Part shown: positions 34,993-43,834 of the stretch, in pieces
Position numbering within the stretch: position 1 is the stretch's first letter
Layout of the letters: every line of letters starts with the position of its first letter
From: JBAZWE01 sp041658605
Lineage (GTDB): Bacteria; Actinomycetota; Thermoleophilia; BMS3ABIN01
Direction: 5' to 3'
Length of the DNA: 64,000 nt
Assembly (NCBI GenBank): GCA_041658605.1
Contig: JBAZZU010000001.1
Location: forward strand, 62,001-126,000
Notes under the pieces: model-generated
What the model was told of the DNA's origin: nothing
The model's input: the letters and a program-made list of their open reading frames with translations, nothing else
Database searches by the model: none
Made by a program: the position numbers and the translations under genes

Positions 34993-35333
34993 TTAAACTG
35001 CTTTTAATCATTCCCCTGCCAAAGGGATGATGTGCTGTTTAATCATCGTGTCGGAAACAGATCGCCTTTATTAATTATGAGGCCTGTTCCATACCACACA
35101 CAGGCCTTGCGTATCAGCCATCGTGCGAGGCACACCGACACGGTAAGATGATTCCCTTAATCACGGGTGCACATAATCAAAAACATGCAAATCGTGGGTC
35201 GATGACATATCGGTCCTGAAATATTCGGCCAGGACTGACCCGAAAGAAAAAGAGGGATTAAGGGATCAGGCGGTAATCTTCAGGATAAGCCATTTCGGGT
35301 TATTGAATGGCAAGGCATATAAGGGGACGGTCA
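34993..35333. other. Intergenic region with a hairpin
   Basis: No gene seen. An 8-bp inverted repeat, AGGCCTGT (35080-35087) with ACAGGCCT (35100-35107), has no T-run after it; a weaker hairpin around 35009-35031 may end the tRNA transcript. The second ABC operon starts at the end of this region. Confidence 0.5.
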
Positions 35334-36209
35334 ATGGCCATTATCGAAACAAAGAACCTGACAAAGTATTACGGCAAGTCAAAAGGCATCAAGGACGTCA
35401 GCCTGAGCGTTCAAAAGGGCGAGATACTCGGCTTTATCGGCCCGAACGGCGCAGGCAAATCCACGACCATACGCATCCTGCTTTCACTAATCTATCCGAC
35501 CAGCGGCAGCGCCACGATATTCGGCAAGGATGTTATTCAGTACGGCCCCGAAATAAAGCGCGATATCGGATACCTTCCATCCGAGGTTTTTTATTACGAA
35601 AACATGCGGGTCAAGGATTTGCTTGAGTATTCCGCCAGTTTTTATAAAAAAGACTGCTCGAAACGCATCATTGAGATATCCGGACTGCTCAAACTCGATC
35701 TCACCAAAAAGATAGACGACCTTTCCTACGGCAATAAAAAGAAGGTCGGGATCGTCCAGGGTCTGTTGCACGACCCCGAACTCATAATGCTCGATGAACC
35801 GACCGGCGGACTCGACCCGCTGATCCAGAAGAACTTTTTTGAGCTGCTCAGGGAAGAAAGCAGGGAAGGAACGACGATATTCTTTTCATCGCATATCCTG
35901 AGCGAAGTACAGAAGATCTGCGATCGCGTCGCGATTATCAAGGATGGCGAACTGATCAACATAGAGTCAATGGAACACCTCATCCAGAACAACTACAAGC
36001 GCATTCATCTGACGACCAGGGAAAAGGCGGAAGATGGACTTTTCAAACTACCAGGGGTTAGTGACCTCTCAGTTGAGAAGAATCAGGTGAGCTTTCTCTA
36101 CAAGGGTGACGTAAATACCATTTCCAGAATTCTGGCGCAGATCGACCTTGTCGATCTGATTGTCGGCGAGCCGGACCTGGAAGAGATCTTCATGCACTAT
36201 TACAGGTGA
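35334..36209 (+). CDS. ABC transporter ATP-binding protein (ABC-2 export type), second system
   Basis: A 291-residue ATPase starting at ATG 35334 (MAIIETKNLTKYYG) with AGGGGA upstream; the ATG at 35307 gives a non-family extension. Walker A FIGPNGAGKSTTIRILLS, signature 'DDLSYGNKKKVGIVQGLL' (LSYGN), Walker B 'LIMLDEPTGGLDP', H-loop 'TIFFSSHILSEVQ'. It is a paralogue of the ATPase at 33163, sharing the order ATPase then permease, but here two permease genes follow. Its stop overlaps the GTG-containing leader of the next gene. Confidence 0.93.
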   Translation: MAIIETKNLTKYYGKSKGIKDVSLSVQKGEILGFIGPNGAGKSTTIRILLSLIYPTSGSATIFGKDVIQYGPEIKRDIGYLPSEVFYYENMRVKDLLEYSASFYKKDCSKRIIEISGLLKLDLTKKIDDLSYGNKKKVGIVQGLLHDPELIMLDEPTGGLDPLIQKNFFELLREESREGTTIFFSSHILSEVQKICDRVAIIKDGELINIESMEHLIQNNYKRIHLTTREKAEDGLFKLPGVSDLSVEKNQVSFLYKGDVNTISRILAQIDLVDLIVGEPDLEEIFMHYYR

Positions 36210-36214
36210 TCCTT

Positions 36215-37009
36215 ATGAATATCCTCAGACATGAACTCAGGCAGAACAGGAATTCGACAATCATATGGACCGTTTCACTTATAGCTATCGCCGGCATGTA
36301 CATTTCGATTTATCCATCGATTTCCCAGAGTACCGATTATTCCAACCTTGTAAATAATTTTCCCGCAGCGTTCAAAAAGACGTTTGGGATAAGCGACTCA
36401 TTTATGACGGCTTTTTCGGGCCTGTACGCCGTTGTGCTCAACATGGTTTTGCTGGCGGGCGCGGTGCAGGCCATGAATCTCGGCACAAATATTACCTCCA
36501 GGGAAATGCGGGACAGAACGGCGGACTTTCTGCTTACCAAGCCAGTCAGCCGGATGTCAGTTCTGCGTCAAAAGCTGCTCTCGGTTTTCATGCTGACCGT
36601 TGTGACAGACATTGTTTTCCTGGCCGTGGGCTGGGGTTTGATCCAGGCGCTGCTAAACGATCAGTACCAATTCAGTACGTTTATTTCAAGCTCGCTGAGC
36701 CTCTCGCTTATTCAAATATTTTTTATTGCATTCGGGATTTTGCTCGGCGCTGTGTTGCCAAGGATAAAATCAGTGATCGCTGTTTCCCTGCCCGCGGTGT
36801 TTGGTTTTTATACTTTCGGGATGCTCGATACGGTGATCGGTGAAGAAAAGATCAAGTTCCTGACCCCTTTCAAGTTTTTTAACTTAAACACGCTGACCGC
36901 CGGAGGCGGTTATGAAATCGGAATGCTTGCTTACCTGGCCGCATTGACTGCCGGCGCGGTGATCGCAAGTTTTGCGATCTACCAGAAGAAGGATATTCGC
37001 GCGCTATGA
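36215..37009 (+). CDS. ABC-2 type permease (first of a pair)
   Basis: A 264-residue, six-helix permease; ATG 36215 (MNILRHELRQNRNSTII) is favoured because AGGTGAT lies just upstream. The conserved 'TNITSREMRDRTADFLLTKP' follows the second helix. It and the next gene are related to each other and probably form a heterodimeric channel driven by the ATPase encoded upstream. Cargo unknown. Confidence 0.9.
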   Translation: MNILRHELRQNRNSTIIWTVSLIAIAGMYISIYPSISQSTDYSNLVNNFPAAFKKTFGISDSFMTAFSGLYAVVLNMVLLAGAVQAMNLGTNITSREMRDRTADFLLTKPVSRMSVLRQKLLSVFMLTVVTDIVFLAVGWGLIQALLNDQYQFSTFISSSLSLSLIQIFFIAFGILLGAVLPRIKSVIAVSLPAVFGFYTFGMLDTVIGEEKIKFLTPFKFFNLNTLTAGGGYEIGMLAYLAALTAGAVIASFAIYQKKDIRAL

Positions 37010-37019
37010 GGTCCGACAG

Positions 37020-37817
37020 ATGAACATTTACCTGATTGAGCTGAAGAGTTACAGAAAGTCCCTCATCTTCTGGTCGCTGGCCGTTATTGGTTATTTACTT
37101 GCGGCGATGAGCAAGTACCAGGGCTACAGCAAATCAGGCACATCGATGACCGAGTTATTAAACAGTCTTCCGGCAGGGCTCAGCTCATTCATTGGCGCCA
37201 GTACTCTTGACCTCCAGACTGCCGGCGGGTTCTTTGCGATGACGGTCATGTATCTTTCCGTCATGCTTGGAGTCCATGCGGTTTTACTCGGTTCAGGCAT
37301 CATTTCAAAAGAAGAGATAGATAAAACCATCGAATTCCTGATCACGAAACCAGTGTCGAGGAGTCGTGTGTTGTTCTCCAAGCTTCTGGCGGGTCTCACC
37401 ATCATCGCCACTCTGAATATCATCACGCTCATATCGTCAATCATAACCATGGCGGCATTCAATGAAGGCCCGTCAATAAACGGAGACATAGTATTTCTTA
37501 TGCCGTCCGTTTTCTTCGTACAACTGTTTTTCCTTGTTGTGGGCGCCTCGTTCGCGACGATCATGCGCAGGCCAAAACGGGTAGGGATGTTATCTGCCTC
37601 AGTATTACTTGCAACCTACATTATTTCTGCATTTGTGGACATTACTGACAGGTTCGGTTTTCTGAAATATATGACTCCGTTCAAATACTTCGATGCGAAA
37701 ATAATATTTTCCGAGCACAGCTACAACATGGCCTACATAATCATCACGTTATCGATAGTGACCATACTGCTTGCATTATCCAGGTTCGCATACAAGAAAA
37801 GGGACTTTTATATCTGA
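37020..37817 (+). CDS. ABC-2 type permease (second of a pair)
   Basis: A 265-residue, six-helix permease starting at ATG 37020 (MNIYLIELKSYRKSLIF) 10 bases past the previous stop, behind GAGG. It has the same layout, with 'GIISKEEIDKTIEFLITKPV' after the second helix and a short basic C-terminus (YKKRDFYI). It completes the three-gene export operon. Convergent with gltX. Confidence 0.9.
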   Translation: MNIYLIELKSYRKSLIFWSLAVIGYLLAAMSKYQGYSKSGTSMTELLNSLPAGLSSFIGASTLDLQTAGGFFAMTVMYLSVMLGVHAVLLGSGIISKEEIDKTIEFLITKPVSRSRVLFSKLLAGLTIIATLNIITLISSIITMAAFNEGPSINGDIVFLMPSVFFVQLFFLVVGASFATIMRRPKRVGMLSASVLLATYIISAFVDITDRFGFLKYMTPFKYFDAKIIFSEHSYNMAYIIITLSIVTILLALSRFAYKKRDFYI

Positions 37818-37932
37818 GCTGTAACGGGAAGATTCTGACTTACTGAATGTTTCAACCGCGGAGTGGATGAATATCATAAATGTGTAGTTAACAACGACCG
37901 GGGCAGTTTAGCATTACGCGGCCGGAACATGT

Positions 37933-39405
37933 TCACCCAAGCAGATTCCTCGAGGCTCCCAGTCTCGCCAGGCATTCTTCCTTGCCCAGCATGGACAGTG
38001 TCTCGAACATGCCCGGCGTTATCGTCTTGCCGCTGACGGCTATCCGGATCGGCTGCAGAAACTTGCCTGTCTTGATCTCCATGTCATCGGCCGCCGCCCT
38101 GAGCGCCGTCTCGATTGTTTCGATATCGAAGGCATCCAGATCATCCAGCACTTCGGCGACACGTTTGAGCACCGCCGGGGCATTCTGATCCTTGCGCAGC
38201 CGGTCAAGTGCCTTTTCCTCGAACTCCAGCGGCAGGAAAAAGAAGTCAGTAAGCTCGACAAAATCGGCCAGCGTCTTCATCTTCTCCTGGACGAGGGGAA
38301 TCATGTCCATGATCGTCGGCCTGCCATCGGTTCCTGTCATGCCGGCCAGCCGTGTGTCCTTCAGGAAATCTTCCATCCGTGCGGCAAGCTCAGACACTTC
38401 CATCGAGCGTATGTAATGGCCGTTCATCCACAGCAGCTTCTCATTGTCGAAGACGGCTGCCGTGCTTCCCGTTCTTTCGAGGGTAAACTTCTCAACCAGG
38501 TCATCGATCGTAAACAGTGTTGTTTCACCATCAAAACTCCAGCCGAGCAGGGCAAGGTAATTGCAGATGGCCTCGCGGAGGTACCCCTGGATGCGGAACT
38601 CCTCGACAGACGAGGCGCCATGCCGCTTTGAAAGAGGTGACTTGTCGGGACCCAGGATCAGAGGCAGATGAGCGTATTGCGGCGGCGCTTCATCGAGCGC
38701 CTTGAACACAAGCAGCTGCCTGGGGGTATTGGGAAGATGGTCGTCACCGCGAATGACATGGGATATCCGCATGGCGGCGTCGTCGACGGCTACAGCATAA
38801 TTGTAGGTCGGTACCCCGCTTGAGCGCACCAGGATGAAATCTCCCTGAAGCGAGTTATCAAACTCCACATCGCCTTTGACGAGGTCATGGACTACTGTCA
38901 CGCCAGCATCGGGTGTCCGCAGCCTGATTACCGCCTCGCGCCCGGCTTCGCGCAGCTCTTTTTCCGCTTCAGCCGTGAGTTCGCGACAGCGACCGCCGTA
39001 TACATAAGGCCTGCCTGCCTCCCTGGCGGCCCCACGCTCCCTCTCAAGCTCTTCGGGAGTGCAGTAGCATCTGTATGCCTTCTTCTCCTCCAGCAGGCTG
39101 CTCACCGCCTTCTGGTAAATATCAACTCTCTCCATCTGCCTGTAGGGACCATAGTCGCCCCCCACTCCGGATCCTTCGTCCCATTCAAGCCCAAGCCATC
39201 TGAGGCTGGTTATTATCTGATCGATAGCCTCCTGTGTCGACCTTGAAAGGTCGGTGTCCTCGATCCTCAGGACGAAGCTTCCTCCGTGTGAGCGCGCATA
39301 CAGCCAGTTGTAAAGAGCTGTGCGGGCTCCACCCACGTGCAGATAACCCGTCGGGCTGGGAGCGAATCGCACCCGCAATGTCTTTGGATCATCGTTCAAT
39401 GTCAT
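37933..39405 (-). CDS. gltX: Glutamyl-tRNA synthetase
   Basis: A 490-residue class I aminoacyl-tRNA synthetase that charges tRNA-Glu (gene at 34917). HIGH-type motif 'RFAPSPTGYLHVGGARTALY' near residue 10-28, the KMSKS-type 'GPDKSPLSKRHGASSVEEF' near residue 252, and the alpha-helical anticodon-binding domain at the C-terminus. In actinobacteria lacking glutaminyl-tRNA synthetase this enzyme also misacylates tRNA-Gln, to be corrected by GatCAB; neither is visible here. Its start is close to the terminator of the next gene upstream. Confidence 0.97.
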   Translation of the reverse strand: MTLNDDPKTLRVRFAPSPTGYLHVGGARTALYNWLYARSHGGSFVLRIEDTDLSRSTQEAIDQIITSLRWLGLEWDEGSGVGGDYGPYRQMERVDIYQKAVSSLLEEKKAYRCYCTPEELERERGAAREAGRPYVYGGRCRELTAEAEKELREAGREAVIRLRTPDAGVTVVHDLVKGDVEFDNSLQGDFILVRSSGVPTYNYAVAVDDAAMRISHVIRGDDHLPNTPRQLLVFKALDEAPPQYAHLPLILGPDKSPLSKRHGASSVEEFRIQGYLREAICNYLALLGWSFDGETTLFTIDDLVEKFTLERTGSTAAVFDNEKLLWMNGHYIRSMEVSELAARMEDFLKDTRLAGMTGTDGRPTIMDMIPLVQEKMKTLADFVELTDFFFLPLEFEEKALDRLRKDQNAPAVLKRVAEVLDDLDAFDIETIETALRAAADDMEIKTGKFLQPIRIAVSGKTITPGMFETLSMLGKEECLARLGASRNLLG

Positions 39406-39477
39406 CCTCTTCGTATCCGTTTCATGTGATCTTTATTCGAGCGATATCCGGTCTTTCAGCATGGAAGTCTCTCATAA

Positions 39478-39509
39478 AAAAGAGCCCGATAAAAACCGGG
39501 CTCTTTTTG
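39478..39509 (-). terminator. Intrinsic terminator of the NlpC/P60 gene
   Basis: AAAAAGAGCCCG (39478-39489) pairs perfectly with CGGGCTCTTTTT (39498-39509); T-runs occur on both strands, so it can work in both directions. Confidence 0.9.
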
Positions 39510-39529
39510 AATGTGTTATTTTTTTACTT

Positions 39530-40669
39530 TTAATACCTGGCGGCGCCCCGGTATGAACCTCCACCGGAAACGGGCGCTATCTGAACCACTTCACCCTCGA
39601 AGGGAGCGTGGATCATGCTGCCGCCACCGATGTAGATGCCCACGTGGCTTATTCCTCCGTAACCGAAGAACACGAGATCCCCCGGAGCAAGGTCACCATA
39701 GCTGATCGGCGTTCCTGCGGAATACTGTGCAGCAGCGGTTCGCGGCACGGAAATTCCCATCTGACCGAAGACTACCACTACGAGACCTGAGCAATCCATG
39801 CCTGAAGGTGATGCGCCGCCCCATACATATGGCACTCCGAGGTACTGCATCGCGATTCCTGCGGCACCGCCGGCTGTCGATACCGGCGCTGGACCATAAC
39901 TGCCGCCGCCATCGTACGACTCGCCTCCGCCGCCAGAGCTTGCCTGCGCGTTAAGGGCTGCCTGCTGCGCTGCCTGCTCCTGCGCCTGAAGAGCTGCTAT
40001 TTCGCTTTCGAGGCCTGAGAGCATCTGCTTGCGCTGTCCCAGCCCTGACTCGATCTCGGACTTCTCAGTCTCAAGCTGTGAAACCAGAGTTTCCTGCCTG
40101 GCCTTGTCGCTTGCCAGCTGAACCTGGGCTTCTTCGACCTGCGCCTTGAGCATCTTCACCTGTTCGAAATCGTCACGATCCTGTTCGCTCACCTTTGTCA
40201 GCATGTCGAACTTCGTGAGGAATTCATTCAGGTCGTTGGTTTCCATCAGAACATCCAGGACCTCAACCGAACCGTTGCGGTATATCTTGACCACACGCTT
40301 CGCAAGCCTGTCCTGGGTCACATCGAGAGTTTTCGCCGTTTCTTCAAGCTGGGCTTCATTCGATTCAATCCTTGTATCTATGCTTCCCAGTTCCGAATTG
40401 GCTGCGTTATAACTCTCTACCTTTGCCTCCAGCTGTCCGTTCAGCACGGCCAACTCGGACCGCACAGACTCAGCCTGTGACTGCTTGGATGTTACGTCAC
40501 CCGCGGGATCGGCACCTGCGAATCCGGCAAAAACCGTGAGAGCGGTGATTCCGATTAAGGGGAGACAGATTAAGAAGACTGTGATGAGTCTTCGGGGATT
40601 CTTTTTTGGGGAGGAGCTTCTAGGGGAGATTTTGCTAATTCCTGATAATGAATTTATGTTTACCCTGAT
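39530..40669 (-). CDS. Secreted NlpC/P60 peptidoglycan hydrolase with coiled coil; apparent ATC start
   Basis: The first usual start codon (GTG 40465) gives 311 residues without an export signal. But the same frame stays open upstream to 40726 and encodes an excellent signal peptide: KKNPRRLITVFLICLPLIGI then TALTVFAGFA. No ATG, GTG or TTG lies in that extension. AAAGGAGG is found 8 bases before an in-frame ATC at 40669, which I take as the likely start (about 379 residues). The mature protein has a coiled coil (about 50-260, resembling PcsB/RipA-like proteins) and a C-terminal NlpC/P60 domain with catalytic Cys in GMDCSGLVV and His in ISHVGIYIGG. It should cleave stem peptides during cell separation. 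Confidence 0.82.
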   Translation of the reverse strand: MRVNINSLSGISKISPRSSSPKKNPRRLITVFLICLPLIGITALTVFAGFAGADPAGDVTSKQSQAESVRSELAVLNGQLEAKVESYNAANSELGSIDTRIESNEAQLEETAKTLDVTQDRLAKRVVKIYRNGSVEVLDVLMETNDLNEFLTKFDMLTKVSEQDRDDFEQVKMLKAQVEEAQVQLASDKARQETLVSQLETEKSEIESGLGQRKQMLSGLESEIAALQAQEQAAQQAALNAQASSGGGGESYDGGGSYGPAPVSTAGGAAGIAMQYLGVPYVWGGASPSGMDCSGLVVVVFGQMGISVPRTAAAQYSAGTPISYGDLAPGDLVFFGYGGISHVGIYIGGGSMIHAPFEGEVVQIAPVSGGGSYRGAARY

Positions 40670-40845
40670 TTCCTTCGCCTCCTTTAGGACGGCCTTCTGG
40701 CGTCGTTCAGTTGGCTTTATCCTTCTCTAAAACCTTGTGAACCTTAACAGGGCATATTTCGGAAGTCAAATTATGCTAGGTGTTATCCCGGATATACTGA
40801 TGTTAATCCCGCAAATAGCGAGATTTTTATGGTGATTAATCACTA

Positions 40846-41910
40846 TCAGGTGTCAAAATACCTGTTTATTCCAGCGAGGATGGCCTCGGCTTCAAGGCGT
40901 GAGAGTTCTTCGATGTCCATCTTCCCAAGCCCGGGACTTGAGATAAATACCGGCTCGATCTGTACGGCTGTCATCTCCGTCTCCCTGAGTACGGCGAAAT
41001 TCCGTCCCATGGCCGGGAGTTCGGGCACATCCAGGTTCGCGGCCAGAGCGGTGACGATATGCTGGGCCAGCATCCTGCCCGCTTCAGAGAAATATCCCTG
41101 GCGGCTGAAGAAATATGCAGTGGCTCCCTGCGCCAGAGGGCTCGGATTGCTGTTGTGGTGGATGCTGATGAAGATGTCAGCCCCGGCGGCGTTCGCCACC
41201 AGCGGACGTTCATACAGGGGAACGGCTTCATCCCTGTCCCGTGTCAGCACTACATTCACTCCCATGGATTCCAGCGCCCTTCCCAACGCCAGCGCTACCG
41301 AAAGGTTTATATCCTTCTCAATTATGCCGGTATCCGCCACGGACCCGGAATCGTCACCGCCATGGCCTGGATCGATGGATATCGTCGTTTCCGCCAGGGA
41401 CCTGCCTCCGGCACTGCCGCCGTTGCGGTCGGGAATCTTCGCTTCCGCTGAATGGGGCTCGCCGTCCTTGGTCACCTTGTCCATGACCTTGAGGACGGAT
41501 TCATCCACCATGCCATCCATGACCAGGCCGGCATTACGCTGGAAATCCAGCACCGCTCTCTCCGTCAGAGAACCGAATATTCCATCCTCCGGCCCGGCAT
41601 TGAAACCAAGGCAGTTCAAAGAACGCTGCAGCACCAGGACATCGGCTCCGCGAAATGGCGGTATGCGAAGGTACAGAAGCCTCTCCCCCGGTTCATTGCC
41701 CGCCTCGACCAGCTCACACCAGGTGTTGTCGGACACGATGCCATCGACGAGCAGGCCGCATTCCTGCTGGAACATCAGGACAGCATTCTCGGTGTCATCG
41801 CCGAAATAGCCATCGACACCATCGGTCCCGACGCTGTATCCAAGCCCACAGAGCCTGGACTGGACGTCGAGAACCTCCTTGCCCCTGTCTCCCGGTTTGA
41901 GTGTTCGCAC
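40846..41910 (-). CDS. CwlM-like N-acetylmuramoyl-L-alanine amidase with two peptidoglycan-binding domains
   Basis: About 354 residues from GTG 41910 behind AAGGA. Two PG_binding_1 domains come first (about 8-75, ending 'QQECGLLVDGIVSDNTW'; and about 90-150, with 'ERAVLDFQRNAGLVMDGMV'), then an Amidase_3 domain (about 180-350). The order and many residues match mycobacterial CwlM. There is no signal peptide, and an in-frame stop at 41962-41964 blocks any upstream extension. Unlike CwlM, whose motif is DPGRGG, this protein keeps DPGHGG plus the Glu and the SIHHNS His, so the zinc site looks complete. It could be a cytoplasmic regulator of MurA like CwlM, or an amidase exported by another route. 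Confidence 0.85.
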   Translation of the reverse strand: MRTLKPGDRGKEVLDVQSRLCGLGYSVGTDGVDGYFGDDTENAVLMFQQECGLLVDGIVSDNTWCELVEAGNEPGERLLYLRIPPFRGADVLVLQRSLNCLGFNAGPEDGIFGSLTERAVLDFQRNAGLVMDGMVDESVLKVMDKVTKDGEPHSAEAKIPDRNGGSAGGRSLAETTISIDPGHGGDDSGSVADTGIIEKDINLSVALALGRALESMGVNVVLTRDRDEAVPLYERPLVANAAGADIFISIHHNSNPSPLAQGATAYFFSRQGYFSEAGRMLAQHIVTALAANLDVPELPAMGRNFAVLRETEMTAVQIEPVFISSPGLGKMDIEELSRLEAEAILAGINRYFDT

Positions 41911-42015
41911 GCGGAGTTCCTTGCAGAATAATTTCGCGCCCCGCAAAGGCGGAGCCTTGTATCACGATAAACCGTCAGCGCCCTGTCAACAACCCGGCGA
42001 TGTCAGAAACTAAGA

Positions 42016-42834
42016 TTAATGGTTGGGATGCCCGGGTTCAAGCCGGACCCCGAGCCAGGGAACACGCATGCCGCCACCCGACCTCACGCTTCCCGCTATG
42101 GCGGCCTGGACGAGCCGCTTTGAATCAGCGATTGCGCCCGGCAGCTTCCGGCCACGGGCAAGATAACACGTAAGCGCCGCAGAAAACAGGCAGCCGGTGC
42201 CATGAAATTCTGTTCCTTCCCCTGAACGGGTGCCTTCAAAAGCCTCGATATCCGCTCCATCGTAAAGTACATCCACAGGTTTTCCCGGCCAGTGGCCGCC
42301 GGTCACGCAAGCGGCACGAGCCCCCATCGCCACCAGCTCTTTCGCGGCATCTTCGGCATGCCCGGGCTTCTTAATCCTTACGCCGGTAAGCAGCTCCGCC
42401 TCTTTAAGGTTGGGCGTAATCACCCTGCACAATGGGATCAGGCGTGATTTAACAAGCTCGACGCCTTCATTATCAATAAGTGGTGTGCCCGTCGAGCTCA
42501 CAATCACAGGATCAATTACGAAAACACCGGCTTTTTTGCCCTCCACGAATTCCGCGATCGTCTCAACCGCCTCACCAGTCGCCAGCATCCCCGTTTTCGT
42601 AGCGGCAAGAACCGCGTCCTCCGCGACCGCGTCCAGCTGGCTGGCGATATCCTCTCCTGAAAGAGCAGACACTTTTTTTACTTCCTGCGTGTTTTGTGAA
42701 GTAACCGCGGTAATCACGCTGAAGCCATACACGGCAAGATAATTGAACATCCTCAAATCGGCCTGGATGCCCGCGCCGCCGCAAGGGTCGGAGCCGCCCA
42801 CCGAAAGCACTGAAAGTGGCGGCATGTTATCCAT
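42016..42834 (-). CDS. thiD: Hydroxymethylpyrimidine / phosphomethylpyrimidine kinase
   Basis: About 272 residues of the ribokinase fold, phosphorylating HMP and HMP-P on the way to thiamine diphosphate. Signatures: 'SVGGSDPCGGAGIQADLRMF' at the N-terminus, 'SVITAVTSQNTQEV', 'VIDPVIVSSTGTPL' and the active-site 'FHGTGCLFSAALTCYLARG' near residue 215. ATG 42834 overlaps the thiL stop; ATG 42825 is an alternative. Last gene of the thiE-thiC-thiL-thiD operon. Confidence 0.95.
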   Translation of the reverse strand: MDNMPPLSVLSVGGSDPCGGAGIQADLRMFNYLAVYGFSVITAVTSQNTQEVKKVSALSGEDIASQLDAVAEDAVLAATKTGMLATGEAVETIAEFVEGKKAGVFVIDPVIVSSTGTPLIDNEGVELVKSRLIPLCRVITPNLKEAELLTGVRIKKPGHAEDAAKELVAMGARAACVTGGHWPGKPVDVLYDGADIEAFEGTRSGEGTEFHGTGCLFSAALTCYLARGRKLPGAIADSKRLVQAAIAGSVRSGGGMRVPWLGVRLEPGHPNH

Positions 42835-43834
42835 TGTCCGCAAAGTGTTCAAAACCATGGGGTGGGAAATGGCGGGAACTACCGTCCGCTCCTGTTATAT
42901 GCAATCCTGCCGTCCTGGAAACTATCTCGCCGATCTGTGTTACAGGAACACCGGCTGCATCCTCGATCGCGCGGGAAAGTTCATCGTGTTTCGCTGGCGG
43001 AAGCGTAAAAAGAAGTTCGTAATCCTCACCGCCGGTCAAAACAAGATCTTCCAGATCCCAGCCGTTTGCAACCGCTGCCTGACGCAACTCGGGATGAACC
43101 AGAAGATCCTCGAATGCGACAACGGCCCCAACCTGGCTCTGATCGCAGATATGCTTTAAATCGCTTGCCAGTCCATCGCTCAGATCTGTCATTGCAGTCA
43201 CACCGGCCTCCCTCGCCGCGATCCCCGCGGAAATACGGGCTGTGGGTGAGATGAAGGCATGATGCAGCTGAGGCCAGGTTTCAGACACTCCGGCATCAAC
43301 CAGTCTCAGCCCGGCGGCGGCGCAGCCAACGTAACCGGTAACGCAGATCCTGTCGCCGACACGGGCGCCGTTTCTCAAGGTTGCTTCTCCCGCGGGCACC
43401 CAACCTCCGACAGTGATGCTGATTACCATACCTTCGTCTGAAGCGGATGTATCGCCGCCGATTATGGTCACGCCCGACTCAGTCGCAAGTTCCTTGATGC
43501 CATCACAAATGCCAATTACAAAATCTACGCGGGTTTTTGGATTACAGGCAATAGAAAGTAGTGCGTGGCGAGGCGAAGCTCCCATTGAGGCGATGTCGCT
43601 GAGATTTACCGCAAGACTTTTTCTTCCTAACTGCCTGGAAGTTTGCCATGCGGTCTTAAAGTGGATGCCCTCCGCCATCAGGTCGGTCGTCCATACTTCC
43701 TGCGACTTTGCGTCTGGCGGCTCGATGACCGCGGCGTCGTCACCTATTCCAACAGCAACCGATGGCGCCTGGACCTCGAAGAGATCCCGCATTTTTTCCA
43801 GCAGAGCCTCTTCACCAAGCCTGGCTACTAACAA
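42827..43834 (-). CDS. thiL: Thiamine-monophosphate kinase
   Basis: A 335-residue ThiL, making thiamine diphosphate from thiamine monophosphate with ATP. It has 'VAVGIGDDAAVIEP' near residue 27, 'TTDLMAEGIHF' near residue 50, 'SLAVNLSDIASMGASPRHAL' near residue 73 and 'TDLSDGLASDLKHICDQ' near residue 215, the PurM-type metal and nucleotide sites. It overlaps thiC by 7 bases and thiD by 8. Confidence 0.96.
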   Translation of the reverse strand: MLVARLGEEALLEKMRDLFEVQAPSVAVGIGDDAAVIEPPDAKSQEVWTTDLMAEGIHFKTAWQTSRQLGRKSLAVNLSDIASMGASPRHALLSIACNPKTRVDFVIGICDGIKELATESGVTIIGGDTSASDEGMVISITVGGWVPAGEATLRNGARVGDRICVTGYVGCAAAGLRLVDAGVSETWPQLHHAFISPTARISAGIAAREAGVTAMTDLSDGLASDLKHICDQSQVGAVVAFEDLLVHPELRQAAVANGWDLEDLVLTGGEDYELLFTLPPAKHDELSRAIEDAAGVPVTQIGEIVSRTAGLHITGADGSSRHFPPHGFEHFADNG

